From: an uncultured Bacilli bacterium
GTDB lineage: Bacteria > Bacillota_I > Bacilli_A > RF39 > UBA660
NCBI GenBank assembly: GCA_910578855.1
Contig: CAJTRV010000002.1
Location: 1-49,250 of the forward strand
Direction: 5' to 3'
Length of the DNA: 49,250 nt
A program made the position numbers and the translations under genes. Each line of letters starts with the position of its first letter. Position 1 is the first letter of the stretch. Below, in pieces: positions 8,576-17,034 of the stretch. The notes beneath the pieces are model-generated. The model was not told the origin of the DNA. It did not search any database and saw only the letters and a list, made by a program, of their open reading frames with translations.

Positions 8576-8649
8576 GGGGCCGTAGCCAAGTGGTAAGGCA
8601 TGGGACTGCAACTCCCCGAGCACCGGTTCAAATCCGGTCGGCCCCTCCA
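8576..8649 (+). tRNA. tRNA-Cys (GCA)
   Basis: A 74-nt cloverleaf: acceptor GGGGCCG/CGGCCCC, T-arm ACCGG TTCAAAT CCGGT, anticodon loop CTGCAAC giving anticodon GCA, discriminator T and an encoded CCA end. It has its own promoter upstream and hairpins downstream. Accessory DNA starts directly after it. Confidence 0.95.
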
Positions 8650-8659
8650 GTGACGAATC

Positions 8660-8678
8660 TGTCCGAAAAGTTCGGACA
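8660..8678 (+). repeat. Short hairpin after tRNA-Cys
   Basis: A perfect 8-bp inverted repeat (tgtccgaa/ttcggaca, loop aag) 10 bases after the tRNA. It lacks a T-run, so it is a processing or stabilising hairpin candidate rather than a terminator. Confidence 0.5.
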
Positions 8679-8690
8679 TTGTTATATAGA

Positions 8691-8716
8691 AATCAATCGA
8701 AAGATTGGTTTTTTTG
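8691..8716 (+). terminator. Terminator of tRNA-Cys
   Basis: Stem aatcaatc (8691-8698) with gattggtt (8703-8710), GAAA tetraloop, followed by a T-run. Typical intrinsic terminator for the tRNA transcript. Confidence 0.8.
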
Positions 8717-8989
8717 TTGTTACGAAGAAATCATCCTAAAGGAAAGATGGTGTTTATGATTCAAATCATCAAGCAAGAAATTGAAATGGATAAATGAATA
8801 AAACAAAAGTGAAAAGATAAATTTTATTTTATAAAACATTTTATTATTACTAAACTTATAGAATGCAAATAAAAGGACAAGTATATTCAAATTAATCATG
8901 ATTTATTAAACATAGAAGATTAAACGAAGATGATTTTAAACAATTAAGAAATTTTCTAATTCTATTAATAGTTCAAGAGATTATATAAC
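8717..8989. other. AT-rich spacer without a gene
   Basis: About 270 bases of very AT-rich DNA between the tRNA-Cys terminator and the ankyrin-gene terminator. The only start with a plausible site (ATG near 8757, after aaaggaaag) leads to a 13-codon frame. I see no attachment-site repeat of the tRNA 3' end here. Probably decayed or non-coding. Confidence 0.5.
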
Positions 8990-9036
8990 AAAAAAAGATG
9001 ATTATGAGCGTTAATGCTTTTAATCATCTTTTTTTT
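8990..9036. terminator. Bidirectional terminator at ankyrin gene end
   Basis: A long perfect inverted repeat (aaaaaagatgatta 8991-9004 with taatcatctttttt 9021-9034). T-runs on both strands make it usable in either direction. It overlaps the stop of the ankyrin gene. Confidence 0.8.
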
Positions 9037-11804
9037 AATAAATCTAAATAATATTTCTTTTCTTCTTCATCTAAACTACTATATTTTTTCTTACCAACAA
9101 CTGATTCAAGATAACTTAACATAGTGTAAGAATTTACATAATCCCAAGTATGATCTTTACCATCTACTAAAAATTTTAAACTGGCACCTCTCTCTTGCAA
9201 TAATTGAACCATAGGTAAATCATCAATTAAAATAGCATATTGCATTAAACCACCAGTAAATACTATGTTTTCATTATAATCATCATATACATTATCGGCT
9301 TCAAAATGTTCATTACCATATACTGGATTTCCTTCTTCATCAACATCATTCATACCAGATATTTGAGCTGCATAACTCCAATAATTAAGTCCTATATCCC
9401 CATCTACAATATAACTGTTAATATCATAATTAGGAATACAATTTAATATATCAACTAATCTTCCATTACCAAATTTTCTAATACCTTTAATAATAATTAA
9501 TGATAAATAACTATTTAAATTTTCATATATAGTATTGTGTCTTTCTTTAGCATATTGTAAATATTTTTCAGGATTAAATCTCTTTTTTATATTATTTTCA
9601 TAAAAATGATTTAAACTAATAATTTGATTATTAAAATTATCCATACTTTTTACAAATTCATCAAAAGTTATATCTTGATTATCTATATTAAATATTAAAT
9701 TTTTAAATTGTTGTTCAATATCAATTTCTTGAATTTCTAAATTATAATCTAATTTTTGATATAAAAAATCCAAAGTACTACCCATATCAACATTATTTAT
9801 TTCTTTTTGACAAGCTTCTTTGGAATATAAAATGGCAAATATATCATTAAGTACCTTATCGCTCAAAGCAAATCCTTTATTAATTAAAGCATTAAATAAT
9901 TCTTTGTGATGTTGATAAACATATTCAAGATGTATTTTTTCACCAAAATCACTACAACATTTTAATCTTTGTTCTAAAACCTTTTTGATATCATCATTAC
10001 AAACATCTTGTTTAGGCATTCTAGAAATTAAAAGCGCTACTGCCTTTTCTAAATTACTTCTTGTTCCTATCCAGTCTTTTCTTGCATATTGATGTTCATC
10101 TTTTGTATCAAATCTTTGCATTGCATAATATAATACTGTTTTATTATTATTGTCTTTCATAGATAGATTTACAATATTTAGTAAATAATTAAATAATTCT
10201 ATTTCTCTATTATCTAAATCATCCACTCTTGCCCTATTACACAATAAATAAAATAAAATATTTCTACCATTTTCATCTACTTGATTTACATCAAATCCAA
10301 GTGATATTAAGTGTTTTAATGTGTCTATATCTTTACAATATGGTATTAAACATATTCTTTTCCTTTTTTCCGCTGATATTCTATTTAATAATTCTTTGTT
10401 AAAATCATTAATATAAAACTCATTAAAATGTTTAATTTTACTATTTACATAATAATCAAATAACCTTAAATAAATATCATTATTTTTATCATATTTTTCA
10501 ATTAAATCCAAAAATGAAATTGCCATTTTTTTGTCCTGGTCCAAGTAAAAGTCAAAATATAATTTAAATAGAAAATCGAAATCAATTTGATAATTATTCT
10601 CTATAGCATACTTTGAATATTTTTTGAATTTTTCTAAATCATTAGAAATAAAGGTAAATCCTATTAAATCACTAAAATTTATAGTTGTCTTATCTTCTAA
10701 TTTATCAAATATTAAATCAACTATTTTTCTTCTATGTTTTACCTGTTCAGAAATATCATCCATATCTACTAAAAGCTGATTTTTAAAATTATATGATCCT
10801 CCATTAAAATAAACATTAAAACAATTGTAATATATATCACTTTTTTCTCTTAACTTAATGGCATATTCTAAAGGTAAGGAAGTTCTAATATATTTAAGTT
10901 GTTTAGCATCTTTATCCTCTTCATTTACTGGTTTTATGTGATGCCATCTATCGAAAATATCAATTTGATAATTGTTTAATCTATTAATAAAATTATTACT
11001 ATTTACTTGTAAATCAACATCAGCACCATTACCAATTAGAAATTTAGCCATTTCATAATCATTATTAACAATTGCTGTTTTTAGCGGTGTTAACCTTCCA
11101 AGAATTACTTCATCAGTCAAATAATTTATATTTGCCCCTTTTTCTAGAAATAACTTTACTATCTCTATATCTCCAGTTGCCACCGCTTCTGATAGATACA
11201 TATTTATATTATCAATATAATTCATATATTTTCTAATTAAATTTAAATCTTTGGAAGCAATTATATTAATGAATATACTTTCATTATGAACAGCACCTAT
11301 ATAATGTCCTTCATAATAAGGTGCTATCAATCTTTTAATATCTTCATCAGTCAAATTATCTAATATTGCTTTTATATATCGAATTTTATTTTCCCCTTTA
11401 CAATTATTTATAACTGCGTTAAATATATTTCTATAAGAGTCGTCTTTGGATATATATAATCCATCATAATGGCTTTCAATATCTTTATATATTTTCATCA
11501 ATGCTTCAAATCCACTTAAAATATCATACTTAATGGTATAAAGGTAATCTTTCATATTACTTTTATTTTTATACTCGTCTATGTAACTCATATCATGTTC
11601 AAGTTTGTTATATCCAAAAAAAGTTAATAATCTTGCTTTTTCTTCTGAATTCCAAACATTACTTTTAATTATTTCGCTAAATTCAATATGAACAAATCCC
11701 CCATTTTTATTTGCGTCATTAATAACTTTTTCTATATTATCAAGTTGATGAGGGTATTCTTCTATAAGCTGCTTTAGTATTTTTTTATAATTAATTCCTT
11801 TCAT
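9024..11804 (-). CDS. Large ankyrin-repeat protein
   Basis: A 926-aa protein without signal peptide or membrane segment, so probably cytoplasmic. Ankyrin-like repeats are visible around residues 202-232 (SEAVATGDIEIVKLFLEKGA), 238-268 (LKTAIVNNDYEMAKFLIGNG), roughly 490-525 (TLKHLISLGFDVNQVDENGR) and 853-885 (ILIDDLPMVQLLQERGA). Ankyrin repeats bind protein partners. The remainder is alpha-helical and Asn/Lys/Ile-rich, without a recognised catalytic domain. The gene is strikingly AT-rich compared with thrS or rpoD, a sign of horizontal origin. It has a promoter at 11833-11861 and a GGGAGG site, and is divergent from the coiled-coil membrane gene at 12185. Function unknown; a phage-, toxin- or host-interaction role is speculation. 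Confidence 0.85.
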   Translation of the reverse strand: MKGINYKKILKQLIEEYPHQLDNIEKVINDANKNGGFVHIEFSEIIKSNVWNSEEKARLLTFFGYNKLEHDMSYIDEYKNKSNMKDYLYTIKYDILSGFEALMKIYKDIESHYDGLYISKDDSYRNIFNAVINNCKGENKIRYIKAILDNLTDEDIKRLIAPYYEGHYIGAVHNESIFINIIASKDLNLIRKYMNYIDNINMYLSEAVATGDIEIVKLFLEKGANINYLTDEVILGRLTPLKTAIVNNDYEMAKFLIGNGADVDLQVNSNNFINRLNNYQIDIFDRWHHIKPVNEEDKDAKQLKYIRTSLPLEYAIKLREKSDIYYNCFNVYFNGGSYNFKNQLLVDMDDISEQVKHRRKIVDLIFDKLEDKTTINFSDLIGFTFISNDLEKFKKYSKYAIENNYQIDFDFLFKLYFDFYLDQDKKMAISFLDLIEKYDKNNDIYLRLFDYYVNSKIKHFNEFYINDFNKELLNRISAEKRKRICLIPYCKDIDTLKHLISLGFDVNQVDENGRNILFYLLCNRARVDDLDNREIELFNYLLNIVNLSMKDNNNKTVLYYAMQRFDTKDEHQYARKDWIGTRSNLEKAVALLISRMPKQDVCNDDIKKVLEQRLKCCSDFGEKIHLEYVYQHHKELFNALINKGFALSDKVLNDIFAILYSKEACQKEINNVDMGSTLDFLYQKLDYNLEIQEIDIEQQFKNLIFNIDNQDITFDEFVKSMDNFNNQIISLNHFYENNIKKRFNPEKYLQYAKERHNTIYENLNSYLSLIIIKGIRKFGNGRLVDILNCIPNYDINSYIVDGDIGLNYWSYAAQISGMNDVDEEGNPVYGNEHFEADNVYDDYNENIVFTGGLMQYAILIDDLPMVQLLQERGASLKFLVDGKDHTWDYVNSYTMLSYLESVVGKKKYSSLDEEEKKYYLDLLKKR

Positions 11805-11832
11805 TAATCATAACCTCCCATAAATGTTTACT

Positions 11833-11861
11833 ATTATATACTATTTTTAACATTTAAACAA
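11833..11861 (-). promoter_or_regulatory. Promoter of the ankyrin gene
   Basis: Minus-strand -35 TTGTTT (11856-11861) and a perfect -10 TATAAT (11833-11838), spacer 17 bases, just upstream of the ankyrin gene start at 11804. Confidence 0.65.
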
Positions 11862-12184
11862 TATTTTGGGTTAAATAATTAGGGTAATCTATGATTAATT
11901 TGTGATAATGTTTCACAGTTATATAATATGTCATTGAGGTGACAAAACGAGGCAGGTTTTAAAATTATTATTAAAATATATCATTCCTATTATACAATTA
12001 CCTTTTCAATTTTATTTTTTAAATATATCTAATCTGTTTTTTGTGGTTTTTTAAGGTATTTTATGATACAATCATTTTAATATCTTACTTATTTTATTCT
12101 TGAAATTCCCTTGAACAAAAAAATTACATTTTAGTTAAAAGGCGATATGTTTGAAATAATAAGTAATTATGGGGGACAAACTTT
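11862..12184. other. Divergent intergenic region
   Basis: About 320 AT-rich bases between the divergent ankyrin and coiled-coil membrane genes. The right end carries gggggac, the ribosome binding site for the gene at 12185. A TTGAAA/TTACAT pair spaced 17 bases (about 12101-12129) is a weak promoter candidate. No ORF, tRNA or clear operator seen. Confidence 0.5.
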
Positions 12185-13303
12185 ATGAAAATAGAAAATT
12201 TTAATGAAGCAAAGGAAGAATTAAAAAATAAAATTCACACGAATAACGAACTGATTAATATAAGTGATGAAAGAAAAAGAATAGCTAATGCCAATCAATT
12301 TGAATATAAATCAATGGTAACAATTGCGTTTTCTTTACTTCCATATTTGGTGTTAGTAATTTTATTTGAAGTATTAACAAAAAACGGAATTATATCACCT
12401 TTAATAGAAACAATACCAGCAGAAAGTTTCCCTGTTATTATTACAGGTGGTTCTTTAAGTATAGGAACGATTGGAAGAAAAATACTAGAACAAAAGTTTA
12501 AAACAAAGGAAAGATTAAAAGCATTTACGAGTGCTAATACCCAATCAGAAAAAATTCAAGAAGAAATAAAATATACAATAGAATTAGAAAAAGCAAAAAA
12601 CAGAAATAAAGTGCTTCAGCAAGCAATAAATTCCCTAAATTCAAATAAATCAATTTTAAATTCTTTGACTAGTAAATATGATACCAATGATAGAACAATA
12701 CCGGCAATGGAAGAAAATGCTAAAAAAAGAGTTGAAGATCTTTCTATACTTTTAAAGGATAAATATACTGAGTTAGATACATTAACTATTCAGAAAATTT
12801 TCCATAAAAAGTTTTGGAAAGGAAAAACACAAAATCAAAACATAATGGATATCATTTATATCGGAATGATAGGTGGATTTTTTACTATGTTGTATGGAGG
12901 AATACCACTTCTAATCGTAAGGGACTATCTAACATTTTCAGGATTAGTATCTGTATTTGTGCCATTTCTTGTCGGGATGGCTGGCGTTAGTGGATATATG
13001 ATAAAGAGAAACAAGGACTATACAAATGCATTTAACAATTTGAACAATGAATTAGTCAGTGGGTTATTATCAAATGAAATTCAGCCCTCTTATGAGGACC
13101 AACAAAATATTGATGCTAAAATAAAAAATAAAATGAAAGAAATTAGTACTACAGAAATAGAATTGCAAGAACAAAAGAGAATTATGAAGTCATCCTCAGT
13201 AGATCATTATAAAGAAGAACAAGAACAAGATTTAATGCCAGTTATAAAAGTTATAAATAACAAAACATATTCGCTAGTTTTAAAAATAAAAACAAATAAG
13301 TAA
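12185..13303 (+). CDS. Coiled-coil membrane protein, unknown
   Basis: A 372-aa protein with four hydrophobic segments in two pairs (about 43-64 and 82-98; 221-246 and 251-273). They are separated and flanked by long charged helices likely to form coiled coils (about 100-200 and 275-350, rich in Lys, Glu and Gln). No signal peptide or catalytic motif is visible. The architecture suggests membrane tethering or oligomerisation rather than transport, but this is inference. Codon use is AT-rich like the divergent ankyrin gene, suggesting the two arrived together. A gggggac site lies just before the ATG, and an intrinsic terminator follows. Confidence 0.8.
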   Translation: MKIENFNEAKEELKNKIHTNNELINISDERKRIANANQFEYKSMVTIAFSLLPYLVLVILFEVLTKNGIISPLIETIPAESFPVIITGGSLSIGTIGRKILEQKFKTKERLKAFTSANTQSEKIQEEIKYTIELEKAKNRNKVLQQAINSLNSNKSILNSLTSKYDTNDRTIPAMEENAKKRVEDLSILLKDKYTELDTLTIQKIFHKKFWKGKTQNQNIMDIIYIGMIGGFFTMLYGGIPLLIVRDYLTFSGLVSVFVPFLVGMAGVSGYMIKRNKDYTNAFNNLNNELVSGLLSNEIQPSYEDQQNIDAKIKNKMKEISTTEIELQEQKRIMKSSSVDHYKEEQEQDLMPVIKVINNKTYSLVLKIKTNK

Positions 13304-13331
13304 ATTATTTACCTATTTGTCAACAGTCTAT

Positions 13332-13368
13332 AAGTATCAATCGATGAAAAAAATTGATACTTTTTTCT
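13332..13368 (+). terminator. Terminator of the coiled-coil gene
   Basis: A perfect 10-bp stem (aagtatcaat 13332-13341, attgatactt 13353-13362) followed by six T residues. Confidence 0.85.
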
Positions 13369-13396
13369 TATTTAAGTGAAAGGGTCACACATCATG

Positions 13397-13430
13397 ATAA
13401 CAACATCGGCCCGAAAGCTGATGTTGTTAT
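13397..13430 (-). terminator. Hairpin at the end of the radical SAM gene
   Basis: Stem ataacaacatcggc (13397-13410) with gctgatgttgttat (13417-13430), one wobble or mismatch, touching the stop of the minus-strand radical SAM gene. The T-run on the minus side is poor, so termination efficiency is uncertain. Confidence 0.55.
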
Positions 13431-14227
13431 TACTTATTATATGTTAGATATTTCCGCATGATTTTATTTGTCTTACGATCAAAGTATTTATCACTAATAA
13501 TTCTACCTCGGGCTAGTGCTACCTTTTCAAACGTATTTATAAATACATTACCATAATTATATTTCGTATATTGATTATAATTCGAAGCATTTTCCTCTGT
13601 AATAATCCCAGCGGTATTCACGGCCATCATAGGACCAATACAACATAAGCGCTTGATATCATTATTGACATATGTAATAATGATATCAAGCGGTCTTAAA
13701 TCAATGGTTTTTGCAGAATCTAAATTCTCAGCATTTCCCTCCCGAAATAATTTTAACTTGGGGTCTAATTCTCTTGTTCCAATAAAATATGGCGAAGCTG
13801 AATATTGAATAATATTGGCTTTATACGTTGCTAGAAGATTAAAACGTTCTAATTCTTGCATATGATATTGATCAGAAGAAATCGCAAAAATAACATTACG
13901 ATCTGGAATATAATCACTGATATAATCAAGTAATGTTAAAAATTCTGGACTATAATTGGTTCCATTTATGGTCACTGATACTTGGTATACTAAAATATCG
14001 TGTTCTACAATATAGTGAAATATTTGATAGATCACATCTAAAGCTAAAGTAGGTTCCCCACCACATAAGCATAAATTGCCAATCACAGCTACTTGCCGAA
14101 GCGTTTTTTCAATTACCTCTTTCGACATCTTTTCATCACAACGATCTCCTCTTAGGCAATGTTTACAATTTAAGTTACAATGCTGAGTCACGATCATTGC
14201 TAAATTTTGAATTAGAACTTTCTTCAT
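13430..14227 (-). CDS. Small radical SAM protein
   Basis: A 265-aa radical SAM enzyme. The iron-sulfur cluster motif CNLNCKHC (CxxxCxxC) lies near residue 17, followed by the SAM-binding GGEP motif (LCLCGGEPTLALD). A Cys pair later on (RLCCIGPMMAVNTAG) could hold an auxiliary site, though a full SPASM domain is not apparent. ATG at 14227 is preferred: it follows GGAGAAG and starts the conserved part, while upstream codons lack a site. It is monocistronic between the accessory island and the HD-hydrolase operon. No peptide or maturase partner is adjacent, so its substrate is unknown. Confidence 0.88.
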   Translation of the reverse strand: MKKVLIQNLAMIVTQHCNLNCKHCLRGDRCDEKMSKEVIEKTLRQVAVIGNLCLCGGEPTLALDVIYQIFHYIVEHDILVYQVSVTINGTNYSPEFLTLLDYISDYIPDRNVIFAISSDQYHMQELERFNLLATYKANIIQYSASPYFIGTRELDPKLKLFREGNAENLDSAKTIDLRPLDIIITYVNNDIKRLCCIGPMMAVNTAGIITEENASNYNQYTKYNYGNVFINTFEKVALARGRIISDKYFDRKTNKIMRKYLTYNK

Positions 14228-14325
14228 ATTTCTTCTCCATTCAGGCCCTATTCTAATCCACAATCACCCAATTGTCAAGAAAGATAATATCAGTAATAAT
14301 TTATTCCAAATGTTAACTTATAGTC

Positions 14326-14904
14326 TTATGAATGATGTTTTACTAGCTTATAAGTCATTGCCGAAATCGTATCATGGGAAAAAATCTCCAGTAATGAAAG
14401 ATTTTCTAATATTTGCCTGATAATGACAAGATGCGTGTTACTTAATGTCCGATTCTCAAGTAAAAACGCAATAATGTCAATAGTCTCCTTTCCATAACGA
14501 TCTCTAAATGCTGGTGGACAATTTAATAAATCAGATATATTATCCAAACGGTCACACAATTTAATCACCAAAGCCCAGCTACTCATATTCTTCATTTTTA
14601 ATTGTAAATACGCCGTTTTCCCAAGCACTGCTTTTAAATCGCAATCCGTTGTAAGCTCCAGGACAATCCCCGCCACTTGAGGCCCAAATAATTCAACAAG
14701 TTCATCATATGTCGTATCTGTATCTTCTACTGTATCATGAAGATAGGCACAAGCCTTAAGTAATTCAATATGCTTTGATGTTTTAAATTGCTCTACATAT
14801 GTTGCCACCTGATGTGGATGACTAATGTAAGGTGCACCATTAAATTTACGATACTGTCCCTGATGTTTTTTGGTTGCAAATTCTAAGGCTTGGTTAGCGA
14901 CCAT
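14326..14904 (-). CDS. SpoT/RelA-type HD hydrolase
   Basis: A 192-aa single-domain protein of the HD superfamily, closest by eye to the (p)ppGpp-hydrolase domain of RelA/SpoT and the small alarmone hydrolases. The signatures are GAPYISHPHQVATY, the metal-binding YLHDTVEDTDTTYDEL (HD plus ED) and VIKLCDRLDNISDL. There is no synthetase, TGS or ACT domain. It may hydrolyse alarmones or related nucleotides with Mn2+, known for the family but not shown here. An agaggtg site precedes the ATG. It overlaps the upstream small gene (14894-15181) by 11 bases, so the two form an operon divergent from a LysR regulator. Confidence 0.88.
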   Translation of the reverse strand: MVANQALEFATKKHQGQYRKFNGAPYISHPHQVATYVEQFKTSKHIELLKACAYLHDTVEDTDTTYDELVELFGPQVAGIVLELTTDCDLKAVLGKTAYLQLKMKNMSSWALVIKLCDRLDNISDLLNCPPAFRDRYGKETIDIIAFLLENRTLSNTHLVIIRQILENLSLLEIFSHDTISAMTYKLVKHHS

Positions 14905-15181
14905 GAAAACACCTCTCTTTCAGTGGTTCAATATGATGAGCCCGATCCTCCGCTAATTGACTTGCCAGGTCTAAGCTATAATTATAAATTTCCTCAATTG
15001 AAATCCAATCATCTGACTCTGTAATCTGTTTGATTTCATCATAAATATTTTCATCATCATAAATATATATTGGAAAATATTCATGGTCATAATGATTAAA
15101 ACAAATTAGAACATGGGAACAATCCTCCACTATCCCATCATAGACGATCTCTTCCACCATATCTTTTGTCATATAACCCAT
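14894..15181 (-). CDS. Small acidic protein, unknown
   Basis: A 95-aa protein starting at ATG 15181, chosen because GGAGGAGGG precedes it; the frame stays open upstream without support. It is acidic, with Asp/Glu-Tyr-rich stretches (DHEYFPIYIYDDENIYDEI), and has no membrane segment. It overlaps the HD hydrolase gene by 11 bases, so the two are probably co-translated and may act together. No family recognised. Confidence 0.75.
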   Translation of the reverse strand: MGYMTKDMVEEIVYDGIVEDCSHVLICFNHYDHEYFPIYIYDDENIYDEIKQITESDDWISIEEIYNYSLDLASQLAEDRAHHIEPLKERCFHGR

Positions 15182-15197
15182 ACGATCCCTCCTCCTA

Positions 15198-15232
15198 TTT
15201 CCATTATAGCGATTTTTTTGATATAATGGAAA
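15198..15232. promoter_or_regulatory. Symmetric divergent promoter/operator
   Basis: A perfect 11-bp inverted repeat (tttccattata 15198-15208, tataatggaaa 15222-15232, spacer 13) sits between the LysR gene and the divergent small-protein/HD operon. Each arm contains a TATAAT -10 box, one facing each way (15222-15227 on plus, 15203-15208 on minus), with weak symmetric TTCCAT elements 17 bases upstream of each. LysR regulators commonly control such divergent regions, so this is a candidate for autoregulation. Confidence 0.55.
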
Positions 15233-15269
15233 TACATATTTGTTATCGTTACAATAACTGGAGGTTATC

Positions 15270-16181
15270 ATGATTCATTTAGAACTATATCGCATCTTTT
15301 TCGTCGTTGCCGAAGCAAAAAATATGACACGAGCAAGTGAAATTCTTAATATTTCACAACCAGCCATTACCAAACATATTAAAAACTTAGAAGACCAATT
15401 AGGCAATCCCCTCTTTATTAGAACAAAGAAAGGCGTTGTCTTAAATGAATATGGAAAACAAATTTTTTTATATGTGAAACAAGCACTTACCTTACTAGAT
15501 GAGGCCGAACACAATATCAGTCGTTATCAAAAGTTGAATAAAGGAACGATTAAGATTGGGATTAGTACAACGCTTACAAAAAAGTATTTATTAAAATACA
15601 TCAAAGACTTTCATAATCGTTACCCAAATATTCAGTTTGATATTGATACCGATCCCACCAAAGCTTTAATTGAAAAATTAAAACATGGAAACATAGATTT
15701 TATCATCAGTAAATTTCCAAAACAAAAAGACTTAGATCTTGAACTGATTCCCCTAGGAGAAACGACATATATCTTTGTTGGTAATGAACAATATGCCCAC
15801 TTAGTAAACCATCCTATTTCTCTTAAAGAACTACAACAATATCCCCTCTTGGTGCAAAAAGCGCCATCGAATTCCCGGGATAGTATCAACCAATACTTTA
15901 AACAGCAAGAGATAACGCTTACCCCAACAATGAATATTGCCAGTTCTAACTTATTAATCGATTTTTTAAAAATTGGTTATGGAATTGGTTATGTTACCAA
16001 ACTCTACGTCGAAGATGATATAAAAGATAAGAACTTATTCGAACTTAACGTGACTCCTGAGACAGAACACATCAAATATGGAGTGATCACATTAAAACGA
16101 AATATTTTATCATCACCCTGTCACACATTTATCAAATATCTAAAAGAAGCAACCCCATTTTCAAAAGAAGAAAACAAATAA
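15270..16181 (+). CDS. LysR-family transcriptional regulator
   Basis: A 303-aa regulator with an N-terminal winged helix-turn-helix (residues about 3-60, including MTRASEILNISQPAITKHIK) and a periplasmic-binding-protein-like effector domain (about 90-295). Length is typical. An ggaggtt site precedes ATG at 15270. It is divergent from the small-protein/HD-hydrolase operon, sharing a 90-base region with an 11-bp inverted repeat, so that operon is its likely target. The inducer cannot be inferred. Confidence 0.93.
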   Translation: MIHLELYRIFFVVAEAKNMTRASEILNISQPAITKHIKNLEDQLGNPLFIRTKKGVVLNEYGKQIFLYVKQALTLLDEAEHNISRYQKLNKGTIKIGISTTLTKKYLLKYIKDFHNRYPNIQFDIDTDPTKALIEKLKHGNIDFIISKFPKQKDLDLELIPLGETTYIFVGNEQYAHLVNHPISLKELQQYPLLVQKAPSNSRDSINQYFKQQEITLTPTMNIASSNLLIDFLKIGYGIGYVTKLYVEDDIKDKNLFELNVTPETEHIKYGVITLKRNILSSPCHTFIKYLKEATPFSKEENK

Positions 16182-16288
16182 AACACGAAGTTGAAAGACA
16201 AATAATCGAGCAAATTATGTATTCACATGAGCGTGACCAAGATACCACTAAAATTTGGATCCATCACTTGTAAATGTTAATTAGTTGA

Positions 16289-16459
16289 CTGCATTATATC
16301 TACATCGAGGCGATGAGACAAAACCACATGGAATATATCCGTGGCTTCTATGAAACAGGCCGCCATGCCTGGATTTTAACCGATATTGTTCCATTACAAG
16401 CACCCATTCAAGTCAAAGGAAAATTGCGAATTTGGGATTATATGCCATCAAAAAAATAG
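16289..16459 (+). pseudogene. Remnant of an ASCH-domain protein
   Basis: After an in-frame TGA (16286-16288) an open frame gives a peptide ending GRHAWILTDIVPLQAPIQVK then GKLRIWDYMPSKK and TAG at 16459. This matches the conserved C-terminal half of ASCH-domain (putative RNA-binding) proteins, whose usual pattern is GRYAW-L-(N/D)-V-PL-PI-(V/A)KG-LG-W. The N-terminal half is missing; the 100 bases upstream have stops in all useful frames. A plausible start with a site for a functional gene is absent, so I call it a decayed remnant. Confidence 0.6.
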
Positions 16460-16488
16460 CCCTCTTAAGAAAGATTAGGCTATTTTTT
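16451..16488. terminator. Bidirectional terminator
   Basis: Stem aaaatagcc (16453-16461) with ggctatttt (16478-16486) and T-runs on both strands. It serves the ASCH remnant side and the convergent DUF3788-like gene ending at 16487. Confidence 0.75.
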
Positions 16489-16957
16489 ATTTGGGTTTTC
16501 GTTTTAAAGTTAACAATTGTTTCATATCCGCAAGCGAAGATGAATCGTTAATATCAAACATAACCCATTTGCCATCATGATATGTTTTAGCGGTATCATA
16601 AATTTCTAAAACTTCGGCTGAAAATTTTTCGCGGGCCACTTCGACTTTTTGACGTTCATCTTTTCCGAAGATCAATAAAAAACCTAGTTGATCTTTTTTC
16701 ATATAGAAAGCACCTAGTGTATTGGAACCAATTCGGTATCGATACCCATAGTCCCATTTTTTCCCGCCATTGACCCAAGTACCTGTGACCTGATATGCTT
16801 CGGTAATATACTTATCTAACGTTTGAAAAGCCTCCACCCGTTTGGCACCGATATACGGTGTCATATCTGTACATTGACACATTTCATGTTGGCACGAACA
16901 GTTTGGATTGAACCCAAACCCACACTGAGCTGTGCATCGACATTCATTTTGCTCCAT
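16487..16957 (-). CDS. DUF3788-like protein with Cys-rich N terminus
   Basis: A 156-aa protein. The body (WVNGGKKWDYGYRYRIG, then LGFLLIFGKDERQKVEVARE) resembles the DUF3788 family of small uncharacterised soluble proteins. Its first 35 residues hold seven cysteines (C-x-C-x3-C-x7-C-x-C-x4-C-x-C), a pattern suited to metal binding and not usual for that family. ATG at 16957 is chosen since GGGAATT lies upstream; an earlier ATG at 16981 lacks a site. Convergent with the LysR/ASCH side through a shared terminator. Function unknown. Confidence 0.75.
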   Translation of the reverse strand: MEQNECRCTAQCGFGFNPNCSCQHEMCQCTDMTPYIGAKRVEAFQTLDKYITEAYQVTGTWVNGGKKWDYGYRYRIGSNTLGAFYMKKDQLGFLLIFGKDERQKVEVAREKFSAEVLEIYDTAKTYHDGKWVMFDINDSSSLADMKQLLTLKRKPK

Positions 16958-17034
16958 CGGTAATTCCCTGCTTTCTATCATGGTTTATTTCATTATACGA
17001 ATATTAAAAGAATACACGCTTATGATCGTGCATT

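Noticed and set aside
8488..8679. A 63-codon minus-strand frame across tRNA-Cys
   Set aside because: It is antisense to the tRNA; its peptide pattern (RGRPDLNR) is a known translation of tRNA genes in the wrong strand.
8576..13430. tRNA-Cys as an integration site with a duplicated 3' end
   Set aside because: I found no repeat of the tRNA 3' end further downstream and no integrase in the window.
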